Shown piece by piece: positions 46,198 to 54,476 of a DNA stretch of 64,000 bases. The notes beneath the pieces are model-generated. The model was given only the letters and a program-made list of their open reading frames with translations, was not told the DNA's origin and searched no databases. The position numbers and the translations under genes were made by a program. The first letter of the stretch is position 1. The number at the start of each line of letters is the position of its first letter. Origin of the DNA: Lacrimispora xylanisolvens. GTDB taxonomy: Bacteria > Bacillota > Clostridia > Lachnospirales > Lachnospiraceae. The stretch spans positions 1 through 64,000 of the forward strand of contig NZ_PTJA01000004.1 in assembly GCF_002934545.1 (NCBI RefSeq), given 5' to 3'.

Positions 46198-48240
46198 TTA
46201 TTCATTTTCCTGATAAATCATAATACGGTCTCTGCTTTTTAATTCCTGCTGAAAATAACCGCTTTCCCCGTTGACCTCTAATACTACTTTCCCGGTAAGA
46301 TTTTTAAAATCAAGTCCGGAATATTCCAGCATGTCCATAAGATAATAAGGACGCTGATCCGGCTTAATGGGAAAAGTCACAGGTTTATCATTTAAGAAAA
46401 ATGTGATTTTTCCATTGCTTTTATGAAAGGCTGAATCGGAAGAAGCAGATGCATCCGCATGCCCTTCCAGTTTTAATCGTTGTTCTTTATCAATCTGTAT
46501 GCCTGTAGACGTCATCTGTGCCGGAGGAGTCAGAATACCCGGTATATTCTGAGGAGCCAAAACCGGTTCCTGATACGGGACTTGTTCTTCCTCTGCTTCA
46601 TCATACCAGTCTTCCTCTGGAAGTATTTCCTTTTCCCGAACTATTTCTATTACAATGCTGTCTCCGGTTTTTAAGGGAAGATCTTCTTTTGCCTCTATTC
46701 CATTTACCAAAATCGTCTTTCCCGCTCCTGGCTTCTCAATATCCGAAAGCATGGCAGAAGCGCTCTTTCCGTGACTGGCAGGCACAAATACGATCCAGTC
46801 CTCTGCGCTTACCTGATCAGAAAGCTGTGCTTCCTCTCCGTTCAGTGTGAGGACAGACGGTTCCGCCTTCTCGCCATAAAAAACAGTCCGTTTGCCGTTT
46901 ACACTTACAACCAGATTCTGACCGGAACGCCCGATCATATCCTGATAGTTATATCCGTTCATCATTAAAACGTCCATAACGGTAAAGGTTCCGCCTCGGA
47001 AAAGCTTTGCAGGACGTTCGTTTAAAATCACCCGAAAACCATCATTGACTATATTAAATCCGGCTGAGATTACGATCCCAAGAGGAGTGGCATATTCCGG
47101 ATTCTCCAGATCATATTCATCGGAATAAGCGTTAATCTTAAAATTATTTCCTGCAATGGCAACACGCTTGGAATCAATTTTTAAATGCTCTACAATTCCT
47201 TCTTTCAGTCCGGACAGCCTGCTGCCACCGCCTGCCAGAAAGACAGCTGACGGCATACCGCCATTCACCTCCAGTATTTTGTCTGAGATCTCCTGACAAA
47301 GCCTGGAAGATGCCTCCTTGATGCTGGAAAAAATGGCTTCCCTGGTGATTGTCTGCTCAAAACCAAGGATATCTGTAAAATTAAGTTCCTCTGTTTCATC
47401 GATCTGAGATTTGATCTTTTCCGCAGTCCCAAAATCCACTAAGTATTCCTTCATAATGGATTCCGTTATCTCATCTCCTGCGAGTATGGCCATGGTATAA
47501 CCGGTCACACTTCCATCCCGGCATACAGCGATATCTGAGGTACCTGCACCGATATCCACCATGGCAAGGTTTAGAAGGCGGATATTCTGGGGAATGGCTG
47601 CATTGATGGCTGCAATCGGCTCCAAAGTCAGGCTTGCTACCTCAAGTCCGATCTTATGCATGGCAGAGTATAAGCTTTCTACAACCTCGGTGGGAAGAAA
47701 TGTGGCAATGATATCTGCCTTTAAAACCCGTCCATGATGATCTATTAAGTTGGAGATCATATAATTATCCAGGAAATATCTGCTTACGGTATAACCAACC
47801 AGATAAAACTGACGGTCCGTATCCCTTCCCTCCCGGTTCATAAACTGCTTTTCCGCTTCACTGATGGCTCCCGCTTCCAGTCTGCTGACGGATTCCGCAT
47901 CAATCTTCTGTGCCCTGGCAAGCTCCATCTCATAGGTCACACTTTCTGTTCTCAGTGCTCTTCCCGCAGCTGCCACACAAACCTTTAACAGCTTGCAGCC
48001 CAGCTTTTTTTCCAGCTTTTCTTTCACCTGTCCGGCAATTTTTGCAACCTGATCAATATCCTCGATCTGTCCGTCAATCATCGCCCGCTTGGTGTGCTCG
48101 GCTCTCTCTATGGCAACGATATGTATTCTGTCCCCATCCGGCATTCCTACCATGCCAATGATGCTTCTGGTTCCAATATCCAGAGCGAAAATAGCCTGAT
48201 CCGGGAGTGTATCTGTCAAAATGCTATTTCTGTTATCCAT
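46198..48240 (-). CDS. FtsA-like actin-family protein with extended C-terminus
   Basis: A 680-residue protein; ATG 48240 is chosen for GAGGATGGGG upstream. Residues ~15-390 are an FtsA/PilM-type actin ATPase fold: FALDIGTRSIIGMVG, MVDIGAGTSDIAV, AVFLAGGGSRLSGL. About 290 more residues follow, with two beta-grasp-like repeats (TVMDVLMMNGYNYQDMIG and, at the end, YYLMDMLEYSGLDFKNLTG) and an acidic, Pro-rich linker. It lacks the amphipathic C-terminal helix of true FtsA. It ends 11 bp before nrdD, so the two are probably co-transcribed. Function beyond an actin-like role is unknown. Confidence 0.8.
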   Translation of the reverse strand: MDNRNSILTDTLPDQAIFALDIGTRSIIGMVGMPDGDRIHIVAIERAEHTKRAMIDGQIEDIDQVAKIAGQVKEKLEKKLGCKLLKVCVAAAGRALRTESVTYEMELARAQKIDAESVSRLEAGAISEAEKQFMNREGRDTDRQFYLVGYTVSRYFLDNYMISNLIDHHGRVLKADIIATFLPTEVVESLYSAMHKIGLEVASLTLEPIAAINAAIPQNIRLLNLAMVDIGAGTSDIAVCRDGSVTGYTMAILAGDEITESIMKEYLVDFGTAEKIKSQIDETEELNFTDILGFEQTITREAIFSSIKEASSRLCQEISDKILEVNGGMPSAVFLAGGGSRLSGLKEGIVEHLKIDSKRVAIAGNNFKINAYSDEYDLENPEYATPLGIVISAGFNIVNDGFRVILNERPAKLFRGGTFTVMDVLMMNGYNYQDMIGRSGQNLVVSVNGKRTVFYGEKAEPSVLTLNGEEAQLSDQVSAEDWIVFVPASHGKSASAMLSDIEKPGAGKTILVNGIEAKEDLPLKTGDSIVIEIVREKEILPEEDWYDEAEEEQVPYQEPVLAPQNIPGILTPPAQMTSTGIQIDKEQRLKLEGHADASASSDSAFHKSNGKITFFLNDKPVTFPIKPDQRPYYLMDMLEYSGLDFKNLTGKVVLEVNGESGYFQQELKSRDRIMIYQENE

Positions 48241-48417
48241 AAATAATGCCCCATCCTCTTTCATATTTGTCTTTATTTTACTAGTATCAGGGGTCTCCGT
48301 CAATCGAATAAAGGAAACTTTTGTTGAAACAGGGAGATTTTTGATACAAAAGAACTGGCTCATGTATTAAAAACATTAAGTTTGTCACCATAAACGACTG
48401 ATTTATTTCCCGTATTA

Positions 48418-48936
48418 TTAACGTTTCACCATCTCATATAACGGGTGATACAACCCTGTTGGTAAATAAAATTCTTTGCCAATGGATTGAAACCCCAATT
48501 TCTTCAGCAGCTTTTCCGACGCCTTGTTTTCAGGATGATGGCCTGCATATAGTTTTTTAGCATTTAATATATGAAAACTGTAATCAATCACGGCATTTGC
48601 TGCCTCTGCGGCATACCCCTGCCCCCAATATTTTTTCCGCAGATGAAAACCGAGCTCGTAAAAATGCTTTTCGGATTTATAAGGACGGATCCCGCAGCAT
48701 CCAATGAGTTCATCTGTTGACCGTTCAAAAATCGGCCAGTATTGTATATGATACAATTCATGATTACGAATTTCCGTATTCAGGCGGTTTTCAATCTCTT
48801 CCTGTGTAAACTTACCTGTGGAACAGATGAACCGGGTAACTTCCTCTTCTCCCCATAGCTGGGATGCCAGATTTATATCGTCATTATTCCATTTGGAGAA
48901 TCCAATTCTTACTGTTTTAATAAAATAGTCACGCAT
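48418..48936 (-). CDS. GNAT-family N-acetyltransferase (RimJ/RimL type)
   Basis: A 172-residue protein; ATG 48936 after GAGGATTTAAC. Acetyl-CoA site FHLRKKYWGQGYAAEAANAVIDY, then NAKKLYAGHHPENKASEKLLKKLGF. Small-molecule or ribosomal-protein acetylation is likely; the substrate is unknown. Confidence 0.85.
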   Translation of the reverse strand: MRDYFIKTVRIGFSKWNNDDINLASQLWGEEEVTRFICSTGKFTQEEIENRLNTEIRNHELYHIQYWPIFERSTDELIGCCGIRPYKSEKHFYELGFHLRKKYWGQGYAAEAANAVIDYSFHILNAKKLYAGHHPENKASEKLLKKLGFQSIGKEFYLPTGLYHPLYEMVKR

Positions 48937-48996
48937 GTTAAATCCTCATTTCTTTGGTAGTCTGTTTGTTTATCCCAGCACTCCAGCTCAGCCAGT

Positions 48997-49050
48997 TTCA
49001 CAAACTCTTCACAGATCCATCAAATTCCGGTCACACTTTCACAGTATATT
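48997..49050 (+). promoter_or_regulatory. Promoter A with four 11-bp-period TTCACA-type repeats
   Basis: TTCACA (48997), TTCACA (49008), ATCAAA (49019) and GTCACA (49030) repeat every 11 bp exactly. A -10 TATATT follows at 49045, 15 bp after the start of the last repeat. There is no separate -35. Tandem hexamers at 11-bp spacing in place of a -35 are the form of PhoP/PhoB-activated promoters. The regulator is inferred. Confidence 0.7.
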
Positions 49051-49056
49051 AATAAA

Positions 49057-49142
49057 TGTAAAGAGGCCAATAACCTTTTAAATAAGACTTTTTTTCATAT
49101 AGCCGACAGGATTCCCCCATCTTGTCGGCTCCTCCCTTTTTT
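49057..49142 (+). ncRNA. Candidate small RNA A
   Basis: Begins after the TATATTAATAA -10 and runs to a hairpin plus T run. It has a weak 5' stem (AAAGAGG..CCTTTT), an A/T-rich linker, and a 12-bp hairpin (49101-49112 with 49119-49130) with a TCCCCC loop, then CCTCCCTTTTTT. No start codon with a ribosome site and no downstream + strand gene. The C-rich loop and the CCTCC tail are complementary to Shine-Dalgarno sequences. Paralogous to candidates B and C. Confidence 0.6.
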
Positions 49143-49177
49143 AAGGGTGATCAGAGTGAATTACTAACATTTCCATA

Positions 49178-49528
49178 CTATTTTTTAGAGAAACTTCTAA
49201 ATACAATTAAGTTATCATCAGGATCCAGAAAGCTCATGTTTTTTGCTCCCCACTGTCTTATTGTTGGCGGTTCCAGGATCTTAACACCAAGGGTTATTAA
49301 TTTTTCATACTGAAAATCCACATCATCTACCGTAAATGCTATACATATGTTTTGAGCATTCCCATCTCGTTCCTTACCGTCATTATAAACACTTAGGGTT
49401 GTTTCATCGGAAATAATAAACTGATGAATATTATCATTACTACCATTATCAATATCAAAAATGGATTTATAAAAATTTGATAATCCAACAACATCTTTTG
49501 TAAACAAACATACTTCTCCCACCTTCAC
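49178..49528 (-). CDS. VOC-superfamily (glyoxalase/bleomycin-resistance-like) protein
   Basis: About 116 residues, with GTG 49528 preferred because AGGAGAG precedes it (ATG 49543 lacks a site). Two beta-alpha-beta-beta-beta units: VGEVCLFTKDVVGLSNFYKSIF and ICIAFTVDDVDFQYEKLITLGV, ending FLDPDDNLIVF. Metal ligands of the first half are incomplete. It may sequester or modify a toxic compound; the ligand is unknown. It lies between sRNA candidates A and B. Confidence 0.75.
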   Translation of the reverse strand: MKVGEVCLFTKDVVGLSNFYKSIFDIDNGSNDNIHQFIISDETTLSVYNDGKERDGNAQNICIAFTVDDVDFQYEKLITLGVKILEPPTIRQWGAKNMSFLDPDDNLIVFRSFSKK

Positions 49529-49580
49529 AGACTCTCTCCTCATTTTTTTAATTACTATTTACTGCCCTGTGATGTTTCTT

Positions 49581-49634
49581 TTCACAATCTCTTCACAAAT
49601 CCATCAATTTCCCGTCACATTTTTCCGCTATATT
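49581..49634 (+). promoter_or_regulatory. Promoter B with four 11-bp-period TTCACA-type repeats
   Basis: TTCACA (49581), TTCACA (49592), ATCAAT (49603) and GTCACA (49614), then -10 TATATT at 49629. The geometry is identical to promoter A, including the 15-bp step to the -10. Confidence 0.7.
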
Positions 49635-49640
49635 AATAAT

Positions 49641-49720
49641 TGTAAAGAGGTCAATAACCTTTTAAATAAAACTTTTTTTCATACGGCCGACAGGATCCCC
49701 CCATCTTGTCGGCTTCCTCC
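49641..49720 (+). ncRNA. Candidate small RNA B
   Basis: Nearly the same sequence as candidate A over ~75 bases (TTGTAAAGAGGTCAATAACC onward). The hairpin 49686-49696 / 49703-49713 has a CCCCCC loop and is followed by TTCCTCC, but the T run is weak, so the 3' end is uncertain. A T run before the hairpin may give a shorter form. No open frame of note. Confidence 0.55.
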
Positions 49721-49753
49721 AATTTACAGGATGTAATCTTAAGTATAACAGAT

Positions 49754-49781
49754 AAGAGGCGGGGTGAACCGCCTCTACTCT
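49754..49781 (-). terminator. Hairpin after the SHOCT-domain gene
   Basis: AGAGGCGG and CCGCCTCT form an 8-bp stem around GGTGAA just downstream (minus strand) of the gene at 49786. The T run is weak. Confidence 0.55.
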
Positions 49782-49785
49782 TATT

Positions 49786-50493
49786 TTACATTTTATCTAT
49801 AATATCCCTTTTTTTGTTCTCGTACTCCTCTTCCGTTATGAGACCGCCTTCTTTCATAAGAGACAGTTCCTTTATTTTATTTAAGTTTATATTTTCACCT
49901 TCTACATTTTTTAAAGTTTTGTCATTAAGATCAGAACTAATTATATTGTCTTTATTGGAACTTGCCAAAATTTTCTTAATATCATCTTTACTATAAAACA
50001 GAAGACCTCCCGCTGTTATTAGTATTGCTAAAACAGCAAAACCATTCATAAATCCCTGACCTTTAATTCGGTCAACTCTTTCCCATGTTCCCCGCTCATC
50101 TTCTATGACAGTGACTTTATCAGGCCTTGCCATATATTCTTCATAGATATAATCGGGATTATAGATAAACTGCGGTTCGCCTATTACTTTTGCATCTTCC
50201 GATATAGGAATAATTAACTGCAGCCAATCTGAATCTCTTAATATTGAATTCCCTAATTTTGTATAATAAATTACTTCAGTTAAATTCTTTTCTTTATTAT
50301 GCAAAGTATATAAATACTTTAAGCTGCCTGGTTCTTCCTCTTTGTCCACAGTAATTTTAAACCACATATTTGCGTATTTTCTGGTCTTTCTTTCATAGTT
50401 CTTTTTAGCGCCCAAATTAATTACTAATAAAAACACAATTAAAATAAAAATAATACAACTTCCAATAATTAAAACTTTTTTCTTGTTCTTCAT
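49786..50493 (-). CDS. Membrane protein with C-terminal SHOCT domain
   Basis: A 235-residue protein. Two TM segments: VLIIGSCIIFILIVFLLVINL near residue 7-27 (as KVLIIG...VINLG) and NGFAVLAILITAGGLLFY (~148-166). Between them is an extracellular DUF3592-like beta domain. The C-terminus (IKELSLMKEGGLITEEEY, then KKRDIIDKM) is a SHOCT motif, a short oligomerisation helix pair. Function unknown. Confidence 0.75.
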   Translation of the reverse strand: MKNKKKVLIIGSCIIFILIVFLLVINLGAKKNYERKTRKYANMWFKITVDKEEEPGSLKYLYTLHNKEKNLTEVIYYTKLGNSILRDSDWLQLIIPISEDAKVIGEPQFIYNPDYIYEEYMARPDKVTVIEDERGTWERVDRIKGQGFMNGFAVLAILITAGGLLFYSKDDIKKILASSNKDNIISSDLNDKTLKNVEGENINLNKIKELSLMKEGGLITEEEYENKKRDIIDKM

Positions 50494-50673
50494 TGTTATC
50501 CCCCATTTTTTACTTATATTCTATCTCATATTCCATTAAATTAAAAGACATTCGTACAATTCAAATTAAAAATTTAATCATTTTCTTAATTGATGTTTTT
50601 TTAATCTTTATATATACTTATATAATAATTGTTAGTGAGTTTATATGGATTAAAGGAGAAAATATAAAAAGTT

Positions 50674-51168
50674 ATGTACAATCATGCACCCTCAGACTAT
50701 GTCTGCCCTTTTTGCCTAATCGCTAAAGGAATTGAAAAAGAATACATAAATACAAAACAGAACGATATCATATTTCAAGATGATTATGTTACTGCATTTA
50801 TATCATCCTGCTGGTGGAAAAATAATAAGGGTCATGTTATCATAATTCCGAATGAACATATCGAAAACATATACGATTTACCATCTGAAATGTCTTACCG
50901 AATACATGATTTAGAAAAAGATATGGCAATAGCATTAAAGGAAACTTATCAATGTGACGGAGTATCTTCCAGACAGCATAATGAACCATGTGGTAATCAA
51001 GATGTATGGCATTATCATCTCCATGTGTTTCCAAGATATAAAAATGATGATCTGTATAAGTCAGAAAGAGAAAATACCAATCCAGAAGAGCGTTTAGAAT
51101 ATGCAATAAAGCTGAAGGATTATTTTATCAAGATGAAACATAAGCAGGACGCTGATTCACAAAACTAA
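50674..51168 (+). CDS. HIT-family nucleotide hydrolase/transferase
   Basis: A 164-residue protein with the histidine triad VWHYHLHVF and an N-terminal CPFC pair that usually binds zinc. The segment WWKNNKGHVIIIPNEHIENIYDL is conserved. HIT enzymes hydrolyse nucleoside phosphoramidates or dinucleoside polyphosphates. The ribosome site (AAAGGAGA) lies 15 nt before ATG 50674, so the start is less certain. Confidence 0.85.
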   Translation: MYNHAPSDYVCPFCLIAKGIEKEYINTKQNDIIFQDDYVTAFISSCWWKNNKGHVIIIPNEHIENIYDLPSEMSYRIHDLEKDMAIALKETYQCDGVSSRQHNEPCGNQDVWHYHLHVFPRYKNDDLYKSERENTNPEERLEYAIKLKDYFIKMKHKQDADSQN

Positions 51169-51215
51169 ACCAACGTCCTTCTTGTCCTGCTTAATCAAAT
51201 TGCGCTTTAGCTTTA

Positions 51216-51698
51216 TCATTTTTTATTCGAAGCTGATTCGCTCTCTGCTTCAAGTTTTTGTACCCTTTTTTTATAAATAAATACAGAAAGCATTAATGCA
51301 CCCAGGGTTAATATAAATACCTGCGCAAATATAAATCCCCCTGTGGCAATTGCACCTGCTAATTTACCATATTTATAGTAAGATGATGCAAAGAAAAGAA
51401 TTCCACACAATACTCCGGATATCAGACTGAGTATGACGTTTGTTTTTAAATTTGGTTTCAGTCTCCTGTCCCATATGCCATTAATCAGGCATGCTATAAG
51501 CAGATATATGGAAACAAGCATAAATACCACCCATTCACCTGCAATATTACGGAATAAGTTTTCTGAATCTGTAGAAAAGGTTACCTGTAGTAAAATTGCA
51601 GCTAACAACCCCCAATATACAATCCAGAATCCATAGTGTTCGATCTTTAATAACTTTTGCTCCTGCATTTCATCCAGATTATTCTTTTTTCTATTCAT
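51216..51698 (-). CDS. DUF6773-type four-TM membrane protein
   Basis: A 160-residue membrane protein; ATG 51698 overlaps the stop of the HTH gene and is served by GGAGGATGATAA. Four TM helices (~28-46, ~62-82, ~97-118, ~124-148). The pairing of a short XRE regulator with a membrane protein of this kind is widespread in Firmicutes. The DUF name is from memory; function unknown. Confidence 0.7.
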   Translation of the reverse strand: MNRKKNNLDEMQEQKLLKIEHYGFWIVYWGLLAAILLQVTFSTDSENLFRNIAGEWVVFMLVSIYLLIACLINGIWDRRLKPNLKTNVILSLISGVLCGILFFASSYYKYGKLAGAIATGGFIFAQVFILTLGALMLSVFIYKKRVQKLEAESESASNKK

Positions 51699-51900
51699 TA
51701 TTATCATCCTCCCAAAATAAATCATCAAGACTTTTTCCTAATACTCGGCAAATAGCCCGGCATAATTTTATCGTTGGATTGTATTCACCTTGCTCTATGG
51801 CATTCATGGTCTGCCGTGAAATTCCCACTTTCTCAGCCAGCTCCTTTTGTGTCAGATCCAGTTGGGCACGGGCAACTTTTATTGGTATATTTCGACCCAC
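51691..51900 (-). CDS. XRE-family regulator (short HTH)
   Basis: A 69-residue HTH protein. GTG 51900 is chosen because GGAGGTG lies just upstream inside a longer frame. Sequence KVARAQLDLTQKELAEKVGISRQTMNAIEQGEYNPT and then LGKSLDDLFW is the YozG/Cro short-repressor type. It likely controls its own two-gene operon with the membrane protein. Confidence 0.88.
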   Translation of the reverse strand: MGRNIPIKVARAQLDLTQKELAEKVGISRQTMNAIEQGEYNPTIKLCRAICRVLGKSLDDLFWEDDNNE

Positions 51901-52185
51901 TGCAATCACCTCCACATGACTATATTACTATATATTATACTCAATGTCAAGTATATGCGACATATAATATTCTATTTTAGACATCAGTCTAATAGTTAAT
52001 TGATCTGGCTGCATATGACTGCCGTAAAGTGAAAATTTAAACGTAAAGTAAAAAACTAAATTCCACATCACGACTCACCCCACAACATTCAATCATATTC
52101 GATATATTAGGGCAAATTGGTTTGTCAAGAAAATCTCGTACTTAGATTTACATCCATTCACTTTCAACAGATCAAGTAATGTCAT

Positions 52186-52338
52186 TTACTTATTACCATG
52201 TTTAACTATATCAGCGATAATATATATAGTAAGTGGTATTAAAATCAGCAATGAAATTACTGTTTTTTCAGGCTGGGGTAATATAAGACCCAAAATTGAT
52301 AAAGTGGCAAGCAATACCAAAATTACAGTTTTTTTCAT
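52186..52338 (-). CDS. Small membrane protein, unknown
   Basis: A 50-residue protein; ATG 52338 after GGAGGAAATGTGA. Two hydrophobic helices (VILVLLATLSILGLILP and VISLLILIPLTIYIIADIV) joined by QPEKT. Short two-helix proteins can be toxins of type I systems or regulators of membrane complexes, but nothing specific supports either. Confidence 0.6.
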   Translation of the reverse strand: MKKTVILVLLATLSILGLILPQPEKTVISLLILIPLTIYIIADIVKHGNK

Positions 52339-52441
52339 TCACATTTCCTCCAATAAAATTCAATTTACAGGTAATACGATAATCTTTACAAACAATATAC
52401 CATTGTATATACATAATCAATAATTTACTATTAACTCTTCT

Positions 52442-52495
52442 CTCACAAAATTTTCACATATTCCACAACTTTTCTACATAACCAGGAAGTATAGT
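52442..52495 (+). promoter_or_regulatory. Promoter C with 11-bp-period TTCACA-type repeats
   Basis: CTCACA (52442), TTCACA (52453), CACAAC (52464) and TACATA (52475), then -10 TATAGT at 52490. It has the same 11-bp period and the same 15-bp step to the -10 as A and B. Confidence 0.6.
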
Positions 52496-52501
52496 AATAA
52501 T

Positions 52502-52576
52502 TGTTACAGGTAATATCCTTTACATTTATATAAGCCGGTGAGATCCTTTGATCTTACCGGCTCCTTCCTTTCGTTT
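52502..52576 (+). ncRNA. Candidate small RNA C
   Basis: Starts TGTTACAGGTAATATCCTTT (diverged from A/B) and ends in a 13-bp hairpin, AGCCGGTGAGATC with GATCTTACCGGCT, loop CTTT (52532-52561), then CCTTCCTTTCGTTTT. The GGCTCCTTCC junction after the stem is shared with A and B, but the loop is not C-rich. Confidence 0.55.
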
Positions 52577-52653
52577 TGGCAATTTATGTCTGAACAGGCC
52601 CTCCTATGTACTGATTGATGTTTAGTTGTATTTTTCAAACACTGAAAGATATA

Positions 52654-53004
52654 ATGGAGATAAATATTCCAATTAAAATGATTGGAGACTTGACACAAGA
52701 AGATTTAAATAAAAAATGTAAAGAAAAAGTGGATCAACCACTTGATGCATATTTAGTTGGTACAGATGGCTACCCTAACTGCATAAATGTGACGTTTAAT
52801 GATAATTATACTGATTTTGAGATTACTACCAAATCCACTGAATTAGACCTGGCAGAATCCTTATCTATCAAAGGCTATTATAGGACTGGAGAAGATTATA
52901 ATTACTATAATGATACGCCGTTTAACAATGTCCATGTAAAATTTATCAATGCTGATACAGGAGAAATGATTTCGGACACAAATTCTAAGGACATGAAGGA
53001 ATGA
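52654..53004 (+). CDS. Hypothetical protein, possibly 5'-truncated
   Basis: About 116 residues from ATG 52654, with only a weak AAAG upstream. It is soluble and acidic, with a DLTQEDLNKKCKEK helix and a beta-rich remainder (DAYLVGTDGYPNC, FEITTKSTELD). No signal peptide and no family recognised. The weak start suggests the N-terminus may have been lost. Confidence 0.4.
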   Translation: MEINIPIKMIGDLTQEDLNKKCKEKVDQPLDAYLVGTDGYPNCINVTFNDNYTDFEITTKSTELDLAESLSIKGYYRTGEDYNYYNDTPFNNVHVKFINADTGEMISDTNSKDMKE

Positions 53005-53027
53005 TTTTATTGCGCCAAACCTATTTT

Positions 53028-53090
53028 AGACATAATGAGAGAAAGCACCCATCAACAAGAAGTAGATCGGCGCTTTCTCTCATTATGTCT
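53028..53090. terminator. 19-bp perfect inverted repeat
   Basis: AGACATAATGAGAGAAAGC (53028-53046) and its exact complement (53072-53090) enclose 25 bases. It lies between two convergent genes. The right arm and the bases after it (CGGCGCTTTCTC, CATTATGTCTGGG) recur at 56376-56401 beside cotJC. Confidence 0.65.
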
Positions 53091-53119
53091 GGGGTATTCA
53101 TTTCCCCCATGAGCTATTT

Positions 53120-53974
53120 TTATTTACTTACTGTCATGTGAGCATTCAACCAATTTAAAAGCTGTTCTTCGTCCTCCGGATTTTGAAATGATATTTCAAT
53201 TCCCCAACTAGCACCTCCTGGTATGGGACTAAATAAGCGAGTGGTGTAAAAAATGCGTTGATCATTTGGATAAGTGCTAATTATTTGGTAACCTTTAAGA
53301 AGTTTTCCACCTACTAAAATTTCCTTATGTATAACATTTGAACCGGTAATTTTGGCATAATCTTTATCGTCAACCCAACCACTGATCGCTTCATCACTAC
53401 TCTTATCAAATGGGAAAGTACTCAATTTAGCCGCTACTTTAGCCGGAGAGATAATGCTGAATGCAGTGTATGAGCCAGCACATGTATAGTTATCCATATC
53501 CAGTTCAAATCCTTCCTGATATTCCTTATCTCCATAATTTAAATTGATTCCTAAATAATCATTACGAACAATTTCCCCATCATATGAGAACGGAAAAAAA
53601 ACAGAACCGTATTGTTCTATACGCCCTTCCTGAGCCACATTAATAGTGGCCTTAGGACAATTCTTATACCATCGGCCTTCATAGTTAACTAAATATCCAT
53701 CTGGCGTAGTAGTATTAGACAAAATATTTCCATCATCTCCGTAATATTCAAAGATTGATACACCCACACCTCCCTCAGAAATGCTTTCTATCCACTCGTT
53801 TCTAGCCATGTTACCATCTTCTTTAATGTAAGAGCTAAATAATTTATAAGTACCGTCTTTTTGAAGTGTTTTAGAACCCCATTTTCTATGTCCCTGTTCA
53901 ATTTTGCCGAATGAAGTTAACGGAATCCCTAATGCAAAAATAAGCATAAACAATAAAACTCTTTTCTTTTTCAT
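53120..53974 (-). CDS. Secreted protein with cell-wall-binding-like repeat
   Basis: A 284-residue precursor; ATG 53974 preferred by spacing from AGGGAG. Signal peptide (KKRVLLFMLIFALGIPLTSFG). A GW-like pair follows (WGSKTLQKDGTYKLFSS and NGRW-type YEGRWYKNC), resembling choline/cell-wall-binding repeats. The C-terminal ~150 residues are beta-rich and unrecognised. Probably an extracellular or wall-bound protein. Confidence 0.65.
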   Translation of the reverse strand: MKKKRVLLFMLIFALGIPLTSFGKIEQGHRKWGSKTLQKDGTYKLFSSYIKEDGNMARNEWIESISEGGVGVSIFEYYGDDGNILSNTTTPDGYLVNYEGRWYKNCPKATINVAQEGRIEQYGSVFFPFSYDGEIVRNDYLGINLNYGDKEYQEGFELDMDNYTCAGSYTAFSIISPAKVAAKLSTFPFDKSSDEAISGWVDDKDYAKITGSNVIHKEILVGGKLLKGYQIISTYPNDQRIFYTTRLFSPIPGGASWGIEISFQNPEDEEQLLNWLNAHMTVSK

Positions 53975-54476
53975 CTTCATATCTCCCTATGAGTAAATTT
54001 GTTTAATTATATCATTATTACAGATATAGTCAAATTTATCCACTCAAATAATTTAATTAATAATTATCTATTTACACAATATCAATATGATTTTATCAAT
54101 GTATCCCTCCTTTGTATTTTTTTATTAATATGCTTAAGATGCCCGATAATCTAAAAGGATACAACTGTAACTGTGTTGTGTAAATAACTATTATCATAGA
54201 CAGAATTCGACTTATGCTCTTCTACAACGCGTTAAGGATAATAAAACCATATTAATAACGTCGAATTATGCGAGGAAATAAGAATAATTGGCCAAGTTAA
54301 TTATTGACTGATTTCTTAAATAGTGAGAAGCTATATTTAGTAATTACTATCCCTATAATAATTACTTATGATATCTTCGTTAGGGGGGAGGTATTAGATA
54401 TAATCAGCTATTCTGTATTAAAGCAGTGAAATACATATGCCTTTGAAAGGTACATAGAATATGGAGGGTATTATAA
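53975..54476. other. Intergenic region between divergent secreted-protein genes
   Basis: About 500 AT-rich bases with no coding frame that I can support. It must hold the promoters of both flanking genes. I see no clear operator or RNA structure. Confidence 0.4.

Noticed and set aside
49057-49720. sRNA A/B as short leader peptides or leader regions of the next gene
   Set aside because: No start codon with a ribosome site is conserved between the copies, and the next genes downstream are on the opposite strand.
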